Shown here piece by piece: positions 44,575 to 56,855 of a stretch of DNA of 64,000 bases (position 1 is its first letter; every line of letters starts with the position of its first letter). The notes below the pieces were generated by a model. The model was not told where the DNA came from, ran no database searches, and saw nothing but the letters and a program-made list of their open reading frames with translations. This stretch comes from Onchidella celtica (taxonomy: Eukaryota > Mollusca > Gastropoda > Systellommatophora > Onchidiidae). Made by a program: the position numbers and the translations under genes. The stretch spans positions 16,796,450 to 16,860,449 of the forward strand of contig OZ007581.1 of NCBI GenBank assembly GCA_963931925.1. Reading direction: 5' to 3'.

Positions 44575-46440
44575 CACAAAACCAAAAATCCATCTGGGTG
44601 CGTTCGGTAACTGGTAGGGGCGGCCGCAGAATAGCGTGATGAGAGTCAGTCCAGTCAGACAATAACAACATGCATCGTTCTTTGTGTTACTACACGCCGA
44701 CCATGCCCGCCTTGCGAGTTGTGGCTCTACCTGGCCATCTCTCGCTTAGGACTGGTATGCTTTCTTTCCCTATACTGACCACGTACTGTGACAGCGCACT
44801 ACATGTGTATGCAGTCAGTTCAAAGCGATGACTCATCCCTTACTGAGACAAACTGTGGGGCATGCCATGTAGGTTAATATAACCGTGTAGCTTCGTTAGA
44901 TATGTAACAAGATGGTGTTAGGGTGGGGGTGAAGGTGTAGATATGGCGTAGATGGGGCGCCATAAATTGTAACAAGTTGTGGCTTGTGAGGGGTGAAGGT
45001 GTGGTGTAGATGAACCATTGATGGGGGTTTCACTCTTGTTACTGCGGCTGGTTAGGCCGCAACATTCACTCGGTTCGTGCCAGGGCGGTAAAACTGCTCA
45101 CACTGTCAAAGAAGAATATAAGTCTATTGTAGGGCACAAAAGACGTTTATTCAATAACACACACACCTGCTCTCGACTGAGGGAAGAGACGCAGTCGTGT
45201 AATAGTATACCAATTAACAACAAGACAAATATATAGGCTACATGTAATGTCACATGGCATAGTTAACACGACTAGCATAATAATAATACATGTATAAAAC
45301 GTAAATAAATCAAGAGTGAAGATAATAAACACAGCATGAGATGTGCGATATCAGAGAGAGAGAAGGAGAGAGAAAGAGAGAACAATATTATCCAAAGACT
45401 TCTAAACATTCAGTACGCACCAATATCGTGGTCGTCGATCTAACCTAACATTAGTGAGCAAACAGTCTGCTCGGTTAGGCTAATAATAGTATACGGCATT
45501 TCAGCACATGTATCTAAAACAATATAAACAGCATAACCACATGACTCTTTCATAACTTCCAGAGTCTAATATACTTATGAGGAAAATACATCTATTGCTT
45601 ACAGAGTTACACTCATCGTAAATATCTGATAGCATCTGATATTATCATCTTAAAATCAGCAAGAACAGTATTATAAGTATTAAAGAGCACGTACCTGTCA
45701 AAGAAGAATATAAGTCTATTGTAGGGCACAAAAGACGTTTATTCAATAACACACACACCTGCTCTCGACTGGGGGAAGAGACGCAGTGCTTGGGGCTTGG
45801 CAGGCCCGGGGTTTTATACGATTCTTTCCCATCCTCCCACGGTCTTGGGGGCGGGTCAGTCTAACTGCTCCCAGGAACACGCTCCTACGCTCCTTTAAGA
45901 CAAAATACTGAATCCCAAAATACCACATGCCACAGATATGTGCACTGTCTGGTCACTTCCTGTGATGTCTGACAATTATAACAATCCATGTAGCACGGCC
46001 ATTGATCATCAATAATCGCCGCGCGGCGCATGCTCTTTGTCTACACCGGACTTGGTGACCACATGCCTACACTCCCTGTGTCTTAGACACGTGGCCAGTT
46101 TGTTCCATTACGTTGAATGATACAACACGGAAAACCACCAGCAACAAACATACTCGTTGCCTCTAACTTTTGCATCTCTCGTAGTCATAATTTGATTGAA
46201 ACATGCCTATTGCTAGCACTAAAAAAAAAAAGTACTTATATGAAGGCCAAGATCTGCCATCAAGGGAGGTAACTATTAAAATACCCACTATTTTCCATGG
46301 TTACCTCCCTAGTTAGCATGTCCTGCACATAGTGGGGTATGTTAATCCCTTGCCTTGCCTTTTGTAGCCTTTCCAGAAATAGCAAGACCTCGAGTATAAC
46401 GAGACATTTTTGGTGGAACATAACCTCTTGTTATAACATT
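44575..46440 (-). repeat. ~720-bp dispersed repeat, copy B (inverted), interrupted
   Basis: It matches copy A (11757-12480) in reverse orientation in two blocks, 46440-45926 and 44867-44575, with the same order of landmarks. The 1058-bp segment between the blocks is absent from copy A and is bounded by a 7-bp direct repeat, so it is a later insertion. Confidence 0.65.
44868..45925. mobile_element. 1058-bp insertion with TG...CA ends, possibly a solo LTR or small non-autonomous element
   Basis: The insertion is flanked by CATGCCA at 44861-44867 and 45926-45932, starts TGTAGG and ends ATACCA. Copy A of the host repeat lacks it. A ~87-bp direct repeat lies inside at about 45104-45191 and 45699-45786 (starting TGTCAAAGAAGAATATAAG, with AAAGACGTTTATTCAATAAC), with one or two differences. 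TG...CA termini, GGCGCCATAAATTGTAAC and AATAAA-like words fit an LTR, but a 7-bp duplication is longer than usual. No coding capacity is seen. Confidence 0.5.
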
Positions 46441-48838
46441 AACAGAGTTCCAGTCAAGTGATTTCCAAGGCTTTAGCAAGTTACGTTCAATCTAATTATT
46501 GTAGTTTTACATTCCTTTTACAATTCTGCAATGTAAAATAAAAATGCTATGTCGTCTTTATAGCTGGGCGGGAAAGTTTTCCAGGAGGAGGAAGTCTTCC
46601 TTTATCCATAAATCGTCATCGAAGATAAGCAAAAATCAGCATAGAGATGCCAAATGACAATTCAGTGTCAATCATTGTAAGCAACACAAAATCACACACA
46701 AAAAAAGATAGCTTTGCAACATTAAGAAAGGGAATATTTTCAAAATATAAAACACCACAGCAAGCAGTGAATTATCCGTTATAATTTTGTTTGTTTATAG
46801 TTGATGAAAGACTTATAATCCGAGAGATTATACACATACCTTTTTCCATTTAAAATTTTTTTTTGAATTCATTGTACAGTGTATTCCGATACACCTAGTT
46901 TTTTTGTTGTTGTTTATGTTATTTGTCTCTAAAGCTGGGTGCGTCTAACTCTCTAACTGCACACTGCAGCATAATGCAACTTTTTCTCTTCTTTTTATTT
47001 TAAAGCTTCACAGTCCCTTGTGTTTCTGCACTCTTTTTGTGTGCACAATAATATTAATAAATCTAAGTCTAAACATGAGCTTTCGCAACAGAAAGTCAAT
47101 ATTCATTGCCATACTGTTAGTTAGTGTTAAGTGATGATGTTTCACTATTCTGTTCCTCACTCTCCCTATCTCCCTTAACACAACAACTCATAAATCCATT
47201 TTCCAATCATCACATTTAATGGAACAAAACAGCTGTTCTACACAATACATAAAATGCAATAATACATGTATTTCCTTGATTCTATTTCTTGATGTTTTAT
47301 TCAAGTATACTGACAATAATACCAAAATAATACTTGTTTGAAAATGAAATAGTACCTGTGACTGCATTCAAACTTTTCATTTTCTACTTGATTATACTGA
47401 TAAAAAAGAACAATAAATGGGAACTTGGAACATGCAGTTAGTAGCATGGACACACAACTCAGGAAATGGTCACAAAAGAGCCAACATTTTCCAGCATTTC
47501 TGAAAAACAAATTTCATTCTTACATCAAGTGACAAAAGTAGTGCTGAATTCCACTCAGCTGTTATCATATTATACAGGTTTACTCTTTAAAAGAAGCATT
47601 CTTCCTTGAGCGATCACTTAGGATTCGTACTTATACAGAAAACAACTGATGTATACATCATATGATGAAGACAAAAACACATCTGTTCAAGTATTCAAAT
47701 GAAGGGTTTGCCCGTAAAACGTGATAAGCGCCATTTGTACAAAATCAGAGATAAGTGCACCAGATCATATCTCGATGTGAGTTACATGACATGATTTTTT
47801 TTTAAATCCACAAAAAGCAATACATGTATATCCAAAGGTAACAATCCATGAAACCATCCCTCTTTTTTGCAAAGCTGTTGTTACATGTATATATGAGTTT
47901 ATGACTACACTACATAATAATATTATATGCACCTCAAGCGTTTTGCGATAGTGGCGCGTACGGATACATACCTATCCCTAACTCCGTCCTTATTCTCAAC
48001 CTTAAATTTTATTGAATCCCTAACCCTGCCCTTTCAACCAAAACACAATAGGGAAAAAAAAGAAAAGAAAATCTGAAAAAATAATTAAGTATGGCTGTTT
48101 TTAGGAGTATTTCGGGAGGCGCTCCCTAGCTCTGGAGTCACAAAATGCTTTAAAATATGTACCCCTGGCGCAAAAAAAACTTGGAGGATGTAAGTATTTG
48201 TATATGTAACAAGATTCTTTTTGCCTATCCCGATAAATGTCACACTGCTGTTTTAGACTAAAATTAACAAATCCAAAGGGGAATACCCTTACTTAACATA
48301 ATCTACACCTACATCTGAAATAATGACTTATAAACAAGATTATACACTTGAATCTACATCAAGATAGAATAATTAGAAGTCAGATTCTAGATCTAAATCT
48401 AGAGTCTAGGCAGAAGCTAGATTTCACTCAGTCTGTGAAGTCTACTAAAGAAATTTCTAGACATTGATCTAAACCTATAATCTAGACATACAGCAGATTT
48501 AGCAGAATTCAGCTCGAATAGAACCTAGATTTAGATTTACCACCTCACTCATCTACACTTAGAGGGCCGCTCTAGCTGCTTCATAAACTTTCTAAAGAAA
48601 CGTCGATCAATTTATCTCATTTTGCTAAAAAAAAAAAAAAAAATCCATTTGATCAGGGCTATCACCAAAAAGCAAGTAAATACTTTTGTTTCTTTTGGTA
48701 TTTGAATGAATAACAATTAACATACATGTATATGGTAAGCTCATTTAACAACAGTTAACAAAAAGAGCAAATTGGAACAAAAATTGATGCTTTTCTCAAA
48801 ACGAGAAACAATGTCCATGCATTCACATTTTCAAAATG
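46441..48838. other. Non-coding stretch, nothing supported
   Basis: AT-rich sequence with homopolymers and CTAGATCTAAATCTAGA words (about 48380-48560). No ORF on either strand shows a domain, and no splice-bounded exon is convincing. Confidence 0.5.
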
Positions 48839-49029
48839 CTAACATACTCTTAAATAGTACAAGTCTCCCTCATACTGTCCTCCATATCTCAGATATGTCC
48901 ACTTGTAAAAGGCTTTGACCAAGGGCTTGCTTATGTGTGGGTCCTCTCCTTCATGTGTAATTGCACTAATGAAATAATGATGGATGTGCCCATAGTTCGG
49001 TAGTGGTCAAAAAGGAAATGCATTCCATC
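48839..49029 (-). pseudogene. Unidentified terminal-exon-like segment with a frame break
   Basis: On the minus strand a splice acceptor (CTCTCACAG) is followed by DGMHFLFDHYRTMG in one frame; near GGGCAC (about 48987) the frame changes by one base and continues HIHHYFISAITHEGEDPHIS, then KPLVKAFYKWTYLRYGGQYE to a TAG at 48839-48841. The residues look like a conserved protein rather than noise, and the break is at a G run, so it may be a pseudogene, an assembly error, or a misjudged frame. The family is not recognised. Confidence 0.35.
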
Positions 49030-49679
49030 CTGTGAGAGCAAAATAGGAATAACTGATTAGTTCAAATTGAGAAAGGTTTGTTTTCTTAATTTCTAATTTA
49101 TTTAATGCCACCTCACAAACAGAGCCTATAGTAATTGGAACTGACGTGAATGTAATACATAATACATAATTATTTTCATTTCATATAATACATGTCATAA
49201 TTCATGTTCAGCATTTTTCAAAGATTGCCTGAAACTTGATAAACACAACTGGTCAATAGAAAGGAGACTGGGTTAGATTATAGGAAATTTTGTCCAAATT
49301 GGATATGTAATCTATCCAAAAAATTGAGGCAGCGCAGTTTCATAATTTTTTGTCAAGTAGACATGGCGCTTCAGGTGCTTACATACTCACCCTCTAGCTC
49401 TGTTATAATAAGATGAAAATAATGACTGAGGTGCAATTGCCCAAGCCAGCGAGCCTCAAAAACTGAAGGCTTAACGCCAACTTTGTCATGTCTCAAGAAA
49501 AATAATAAACAGCAAAACAACTGAAACATTCTTTTTTCTTTCAGGGACATGGTTTTTTCAACATATGTCAATAAACGTCCTGAATTTTGTGTGGGACAAA
49601 TTCACAACACTTTTATTGTTCGACCTTTTGTCCCACCTTAGTTTGAGCTCAAGGTTTCTGAACTGATTAAAAGGATATT

Positions 49680-50844
49680 TTTTGAAAAAAGGAGTGAGGG
49701 ACCGCAGCACACATTTACCCTACCTTGCACACTAGGTCTGACTATGTGGTTGGGAGAGCACTTTTCCCATGACATGGACAACCCAAGAATAATACCGTGG
49801 TACTGGACTCCTGTGGCTTTTCCCCTGTTAGATTAACTTCAACTGAGGAATTTAAACAAAAAAACAACAAACAAAAAAAACACCACAGGTAAAAAAAATA
49901 ATTAAAACCAACATAACAATTTCTCCATTCAAAGGCAGCACGTTTTTTATTTTTCTTCAGTGAACACTCTGGTTTTCATGTGAGACAAATTCAACTGAGG
50001 TCAAGGTGAACTTTATTCTAAATTTAGAAAACAAAAAAGAAAAAAAAAAGTGGCACGGGGACTCCAGCACACACTACCCTCCAAGCACACCAGGTGTGCC
50101 GTCTGACTATCTGGTTGCGAGAGCACTTTTCCCATGACATGGACGATCCTAAGTCTAAACGTGCACGCTGAGTGGGCGCTGCTTGGACGCCACTTCCACT
50201 TGGCCGCTCCTTGCTCGCACCTTTTTGCAGCGACCAAAATTAAGACAACAAGAAATGCGTTACCGAAGACAGCGTGGAAGCGCCTTGCTAGCCACTCCCT
50301 CTCACCACAGAGGCACCTTGGACGCACCAAAAAACTTGCAGCATGGTGGTTTAGTGCCGCACTAATTTTCTCGCCCCTTTTAGGCCACATTTATTTATTC
50401 ATTCATACATTACCTTAACGTTCCTCTGGTGACAATGGTTTTCAAAAGTTGGTGGTTCTTTTTTCTAGGTGTGGTCCAACTTTGGCAAGGAATAGCTTAA
50501 AAGTAGAGGAGTTCATCCTTACGACAAACATTTTTCATCATCCGAAAATACTTGTTCCATTAAATGGTGATATTCGCCATGTGTAGAGCGGCACTGGTGA
50601 ATTTGTGGACCCAGCAACGGTGTCTGTTTAACTTTCGTTTTCTTAACATATACAGAATCATTAATTGAAGGATTCCTTCTTCGACCATTCTGCTCGGTAA
50701 TGAATATTCTGGGGGGGGGGGGGGTGGAGCGGCCCGAGAGAGGATTCCACTCTGTCTCCTCCAGGCCGCTTGCTCGCCTCTCCCCTTGCTGGCCGCTTGC
50801 TCACCCCTCTTGGGGCGTCCAAGCAGCGCCCACTCTGCGTGCAC
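49680..50844. repeat. Duplicated segment and inverted repeat
   Basis: Two same-orientation segments, about 49690-49790 and 50055-50150, share GGGAC..CAGCACACA, CTGACTAT.TGGTTG.GAGAG and CACTTTTCCCATGACATGGA. Next to the second, GCACGCTGAGTGGGCGCTGC at about 50161 is matched, inverted, at about 50811-50842 (GGGGCGTCCAAGCAGCGCCC). The ORFs here are composed of these repeats and are not called as genes. A run of 17 G lies near 50711. Confidence 0.5.
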
Positions 50845-50849
50845 CTTAA

Positions 50850-52186
50850 TACTAAGTACCAGTTGCCCCTTAAGATCTGAGGAAGTAGGTTCTAATCCGT
50901 ATGTCCCGCAGCAGCGTCTTAAGGGAGGAAACTCGCCAGATCCTAGGCTATATTACAGGTTAGTTGGGCGTGACTAACCGTGCGAGTACCTTGGTCGACC
51001 GTCGACCTCAACGCTACATGGAAGCAGGAGCCGGTAACCACCCGGGTTTCCCCAAAGTGGCTGTTCTGTACTATAAATAGGGTTGGGGTTTCTTATATAA
51101 CGCAAAATCCTTACAATAACTGCCCTTATTGTTAACAAGATTTGAACTGAACATGCTCTAACAGTTGTTGTTAAATTAATTTCTGCATAGCTCTCATTCA
51201 AAGCATTTAATTATCATTCAAACACTCTTGTTAATAATTAATGCACATCAAGATAGATGCCATTGATATAAATAGCGTCATAATTATCCATTTTAAAAAA
51301 ATGAATGGTAAGCGTGATTATCTACCTTTCTCCCCATGTCACCAGCCTGATTTCCTTGCCACAAACCGGAAGTGGGAATCGATACCACTATTTATCCAAG
51401 TAAATCTTTTAATACTACTGTGTACATCCTTTTTGTGTCAAATTCTTCATTTACTTATACTTTCCAAATAACTGCTGCAGACTTTCTTTTTTTTTTACAA
51501 CACTTAAAAATGTTAAGTCCATTGGGGAATGAAAATGTCACGTCATCTTGGTTTTCTACATTATAAGACAGCCACTTTTAAGAAATAAATTCGATACCAA
51601 AACGAAAATATCCATCATACAAGAGTGGGGCTCACATCACTTTATCTGCTCGAACTTAAAATTGCCAACAGAACGCACAGATATCCATATTTTTAGGTGG
51701 TCTTAAATAAATAAATGAAACATAACAAAAAATAATTGACATTTATCCATATCTGTCTGAACACAGGAAATCGATCAAAATCATAAATTGTAAGACATTC
51801 CAAGATATTTAATGCAGGAAAGAAAATTTAAGGAGCATAATCTAGAACATATAATATAAATACGATATATGAAAATTACAAAATCATTTAAGGGAAAGAA
51901 AAGCCTTTTGCAAATTAGACAAAAATATAATAAAGACGACGAACTTCCATGGGTGCCAGATCTCCGGTATATACCGGATTTCCGGTTTCGCTATGTCTCC
52001 AAAAAATGTTTTCCCATTTCACAATGTGAAGAGTTGAAAAACCAAAGAAAAAAAACAATTGGTTAATCAAAATATTCGTTTGAGATATCAGCCTAATTTG
52101 CGCCTATTTTTAACATCCACCGTGTCGGAAGGCGTATCATCAGCATAGGGCTACTGTCATGTTCTGGCTGATTCGCAGTTTTAGAT
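50850..52186. other. Non-coding stretch, nothing supported
   Basis: No recognisable domain or exon. It contains palindromic GGTCGACCGTCGACC at 50993-51007. Confidence 0.45.
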
Positions 52187-52615
52187 CTAGCGCTTCACAT
52201 GCATCAGCTGCTCTTCATCGCACTGACAATAACGCGAACTTGAAAGTGAGCGAAGGGTCACAGAGTCAAAAGACAACATATTGTATCCGGTCAAGACCCG
52301 CTTGCTCTGCGAATCCTTAGAGTTGATGTAGTCTATCATGTGTTGTGCTGACTTCGTCTCATGTGTCAGGCCTATGCCATAATTGATGCTAAAGATGCCT
52401 GCAATGGTAGATCTACGAACTTTTATTATCGATTGACGATGGATGCTTTCGTTTGGAATACCCGGTTGCTGGCTTCCATGTGTATTGTGAACATGTTGTG
52501 CGGGCTGATTTGATGTGTTACTACTGTTACACAAAATCCTAGAATCTTGATCAAGATCGAGCATGCCCCCTAGATCTGTATCGATACACATTGTACAGCT
52601 ACCAATCCATTGCAC
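52187..52615 (-). CDS. Hypothetical 142-residue ORF
   Basis: A single open frame from a Met, with mixed composition (IDTDLGGMLDLDQDSRILC, then SIIKVRRSTIAGIFSINYG and ETKSAQHMIDYINSKDSQS). It is longer than most chance ORFs in this AT-rich region and lies outside clear repeats. No domain is recognised, no signal peptide is evident, and no splice-linked neighbours were found. It could be chance. Confidence 0.25.
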   Translation of the reverse strand: MQWIGSCTMCIDTDLGGMLDLDQDSRILCNSSNTSNQPAQHVHNTHGSQQPGIPNESIHRQSIIKVRRSTIAGIFSINYGIGLTHETKSAQHMIDYINSKDSQSKRVLTGYNMLSFDSVTLRSLSSSRYCQCDEEQLMHVKR

Positions 52616-52619
52616 TAGA

Positions 52620-53725
52620 TCAACCCGATGAAAGATGCTTTAGTTTACAAGGCCCTAAAGGGGCCTACCTCAGATTTTTCTGCTTTTTTAGTTTTCCGGT
52701 ATCAATATCATTGGCATAGCTGGCTTTCACTTCATTCAGTCCACTAAACGATACTTATACATCAGGCATGAGAGAGGCCTTTTCGTCTGACACTTCTATT
52801 ATAACCATCGGGATCGTAAGGAGTGCAAGTCAAGTAACGGCTTACTGCTTAAGATGTGTATGGAAACGAAACTGTCAAACCTCTCCATTATCATGATTAT
52901 GTAATTCTGTTTCACTACTTGATGGGTTTTTGACGTTTCTGTTGCCGTTTCTATTTCCCTTCACAGGAAAACCCAGCTTAGCTGTGTTGAATTGAAAAGG
53001 AGACAACAGGATCTATTTTACTGGCTCAAGGGACACAAAAATATTACATGTGTATTAACAATCACATGCAAAAGCCATGGTTACATGTTTTGTCCCTTTC
53101 AAGTGAAAAAAAAATTGAACAATAAAAGATTTCAATGGGAAACAGGTGACTTAAGTGCGAGTTCTTGCTTCGTTAGCAGCACCAAAGCACGTCACTTGAA
53201 AAGGCGAAAGCCAAAAATTTTGTGTATTTTCTGTCTTATGCTTAGTTTGCTTTGTGTCGTTTGGGTTTTACATGTATTTCTCAAGCAGGGCTTCGCAACA
53301 TAACAGCTTTTTCTTTTTGCCCAATTTTGACTTTGCTTATAGCCCTGCTGCGACCCCACAGTTTTTCTGTGGTTTTTCTGATATTTCGTCAACATTTTAC
53401 ATGAACAAGGAAAGTTGTAGGTGTGCACAAATATTTGGTAACCGTGGTACATTATTGTGATATGTAAAGTGTTTTGTGCTCTCTGATATTTGAAATTTGT
53501 CTTTAGGTGTATGCGATTTAGGTGTCATTTAGTTGGTAGGTCTGTTTTATCACTGCGTGGCTCGGTGCCTGCCATTTCAGGTTTGGCTGATTTGGTAAAA
53601 GTGATTTTCAGGTTTCAGATGGCTTTGTTGCTGGCACCCATGAACTTCTTTAGTGTAGTTTGGCATTCATAAAGAGAAAAAAACACATGGATATTAAAAT
53701 GTGTTAGTGATTTCTTCATTCTCAT
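52620..53725. other. Non-coding stretch, nothing supported
   Basis: Short ORFs on both strands, none with a recognisable domain. No terminal repeats are seen. Confidence 0.45.
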
Positions 53726-53727
53726 AC

Positions 53728-54482
53728 AGTGCACTCTCCCGATAACGACATGGCTCGGGACCAGAGGTGCATGTCGTTATCGGGAACATGTCGTTATTCG
53801 GAGATTTTCAAGATGGCGGAAAAAGGGGTGTGGTTAGACCCTTAGAATGTAACGTACCAACCATAGTGGGTGATCAGTGATCGGACTTTCCAAACATGTA
53901 AAATACACGAAGTGTGTGTGTGTGTTGTGTGTGTTGTTTTGTTTTTTTTGTTTGGTTTTTTTGTTGTTGTTGTTTTTTGTGTGTCATTTTCCCTCTGTCG
54001 ACATCTTGGGGTGCGTTATTGTTCTCGGGTGAATACAATCGATTCAGCCATCAGCGATGTGATGACTGACTCATTTAATGCGCGTCACCCTTTTTGTTCC
54101 GACGACAATAGACACAGGTGTGTTTTCATTGGCCGATAACAAAGCGATCTCATTGGCCGATAACAAAGCGATCTCATTGGCTATGAGGTGCCTCTGGTAG
54201 GACATTTCATTGGTCGGAAAAGAAGTGTTTTTATTGGCTCAGAGAATGAAATGAAACTGGCCGGAAACAATATTTTAGCTATTTTTATTTTTGTATCTAG
54301 CAAAGTCACAGCCGATTATTGCTAACTCAATGTCGTTATCCGGAGAGTGGTCTAAAAAGTATGTCGCTATTTAGAGAGTTTTATTACTAATAACATATAG
54401 TAAAAAAATCGGGACCGTGGGTCAATGTCGTTATCGGGAGAATGTCGTTATTCGGAGATGTCGTAATCGGGAGAGTGCACTG
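53728..54482. mobile_element. TA-flanked MITE (pogo/Tc1-like ends)
   Basis: The 755-bp element begins CAGTGCACTCTCCCGATAAC and ends with the inverse, 24 of 25 bases matching. TA lies at 53726-53727 and 54483-54484. Motifs of the type ATGTCGTTAT(C/T)(C/G)GGA repeat near both ends (53770-53805 and 54423-54462), probable subterminal binding sites. A direct repeat ATTGGCCGATAACAAAGCGATCTC occurs twice around 54130-54178. There is no transposase. Confidence 0.85.
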
Positions 54483-54706
54483 TATTTATTTTCATTTTTA
54501 AAGAAATCACAAAGTAATTCAGGAGAAAGAGGAGCCTCTTGCATACTGGACCTTAAGAAAACAGAAACAATAAGGAACTTCCGTTGAGTGTTTGGCATTC
54601 ATCCAACAAACGACAGTGGACAATAAAGTGAATCAGTGATTTCCCTTTACTCTTTTTTCCTGTTTTCTAAATCTCTCTCAGTTTGTGGTCAACATTGCTG
54701 ACTTAG

Positions 54707-55586
54707 ATAGGCGTCACACAGAGAAAGTTGTTCGCCACATGTCACTCGCCACTTGCTATGGACCGAAGGTTGATGTTGATTTTCATTTGAAACTTGTCCA
54801 AAGTTTTTCGTCACATGTCACTTGCCACATGCGATTAGCTTTGTGACACACACTGTACGACTTCAAATGTGTCACACAGAAAAGGTCTTATGCTATATCC
54901 CACTTGCTAAAAGGATGAACAACATGGCAGACAGTGCCACAGTACTTTTCATCTGGTGGTTATCTCAAAGGTATAATCAACGAAGAAATAGATGACCTCA
55001 TTCAATATACGTGCGACCAAAATATGCAAGCCGTGAAATGAAGCAGAATTCCATACTTATTTAAAGAAATTATAAGAGATGATGCCATGTTTTTCCATCT
55101 GTATGGCTTGGCTCTATTAGATCATAAACGAAATGATTTTCTTTGATAAGACAGGTCCACGTTGTGCTGACATCTGTCTCTTGTTCTTCGAGAGTTCCTT
55201 CACCCACACGTTCTGTTGGCAGTTCATCAGTCACCATGTTTGTTGACAAAAAAAAACAACACACCTCGTACACAATGAATGAAAGACAAAAAAAAAGATA
55301 AATTTAAATCATTCCGCAACAATTGACTTGCCCATGAGATTATGATACATGCAGACAGTGGCATGTGACTTTATAGTTTGTTGATGTGGCGAGCGACAAA
55401 TGACCAGTAACTTTTTGTACGTGACTGGCTTTCTGCAAGGCTTGTAGCTGGCACCGAGCGGATGTTCCTTTTTCTATACGACTGCATTTGTGTGCTGAAA
55501 TGCGTTCACTGACTTTAAGTCATCTAAAATAACAAATGGCATGAAGCGACTGGTGAGCAACTTTCTCTGTCTGGCACCTACACTTG
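54707..55586. mobile_element. Harbinger-like non-autonomous remnant
   Basis: The ends GGCGTCACACAGAGAAAGTTG and, inverted, GGTGCCAGACAGAGAAAGTTG are imperfect inverted repeats bounding about 880 bp. A plus-strand frame near 54923 reads MADSATVLFIWWLSQRYNQR and stops; this resembles the N-terminus of Harbinger transposases. The sequence shows several GTCACTTGCCACATG-type words near both ends. The target duplication is not clear. Confidence 0.45.
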
Positions 55587-55629
55587 TAAGACCTCTGTTT
55601 CACTGATCATATATCTTGGCTAGTTGGAA

Positions 55630-56852
55630 TGGTATGTCAAACATCAATCAGAATATGACTTTGTTCTGACTTAAATCCAATATAGGAATGACTTCATTTT
55701 TTCTCAATCAATCTGATGTAGGAATTCTACATAGAATTGACATCAAGTTTGTAGGTAGGAATGGGACTTCTGATGCTGGCAATCCGATCCAAATACCAAT
55801 TTGTTCCAGCTTATATCCTAAATAGGTTTGATGTCTTTTTTTCTACATCAATCTGATGTAGGAATTCCATGTAGGAGTGACATGAAGTTTGCATGTTGGA
55901 ATGGCATTGTTCTGAAGTTGGCAATCTGATCAGAATACGACTTTGCTCCGACTTAAATATGACACAGGAAAGATGTCATTTTTTACTACATCAATCTGAT
56001 GTAGGAATTCTACTGAGGTTGATATCAAGTTTATAGGAATGGCATCATTCCGATGTTGGCAATATGATCAAAATACTGCTTTGTTCTGACTTAAATCCAA
56101 CAGGGAATGATGTCATTTTTTTTACATCAATCCAATATGCTATGTAGGACTGACATCAGGTTTGCACATAAGAATGATATTGTTACAATGTTGGCAGTCT
56201 GATCAAAATATGACTTTATTCTGACTTAAATCTGAGATAGGGACGACATAATTTTTTCAATATATCAATATGCTGTAGGAATTCTATGTAAGATTGACAT
56301 CAAGTTTGCACCTAGGAATGATATTGTTCCAAAGTTGACAATCTGATCAAAATACGACTTTGTTCTGACTTAAATCTGACAAAAGAACGTTATTTTTATC
56401 TACATCAATCCAGTGTAGGAATTATACGTAAGATTAACATCAAGTTTGCCCTTAGGAATGACATCGTTCTGATGTGGCAATCCGATCAGACTTATACTTT
56501 ATTCCGACTTAAATCTGACTTAGGAATGACTTCATTTTTTCTATATCAATATGATGTAGGAATTCTATGTAGGATTGACATCAAATTTGCCTTAGGCATT
56601 ACAATGTTCCGATGTTGGTAATATGATCAAAATACTGCTTTGGTCCGACTTAAATCGTACACAGGAATGATGCCATTTTTTCTAAATCAATCTGATGTAG
56701 GAATTCTACGCAGGACTGACATCAAGCTTTCACCTAGAAATGACATTGTTCTGATGTTGACAATCTGATCAGAATACTACTTTGCTCTGACTTAAATCCT
56801 ATACATAGGATCTTGTCACTTTTCCTACATCAATCCAACATGTCAATTCTAC
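55630..56852. repeat. Satellite array, ~141-bp monomer
   Basis: Eight diverged monomers are anchored by GACATCAAGTTTG-like words at 55739, 55879, 56021, 56152, 56296, 56436, 56577 and 56718, i.e. spacings of 140, 142, 131, 144, 140, 141 and 141. Each unit also has CTTTGTTCTGACTTAAATC, ACATCAATCTGATGTAGGAA and a GATGTTGGCAATCTGATCA segment. The array stops at the 56856 insertion and does not clearly resume after 60521. Confidence 0.85.
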
Positions 56853-56855
56853 ATA

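Noticed and set aside
50013-50418. 125- and 94-residue ORFs on opposite strands
   Set aside because: They overlap each other and consist of the local duplicated and inverted repeats.
53870-54139. 89-residue ORF inside the TA-flanked MITE
   Set aside because: It is driven by GT/TTG simple repeats and shows no transposase motif.
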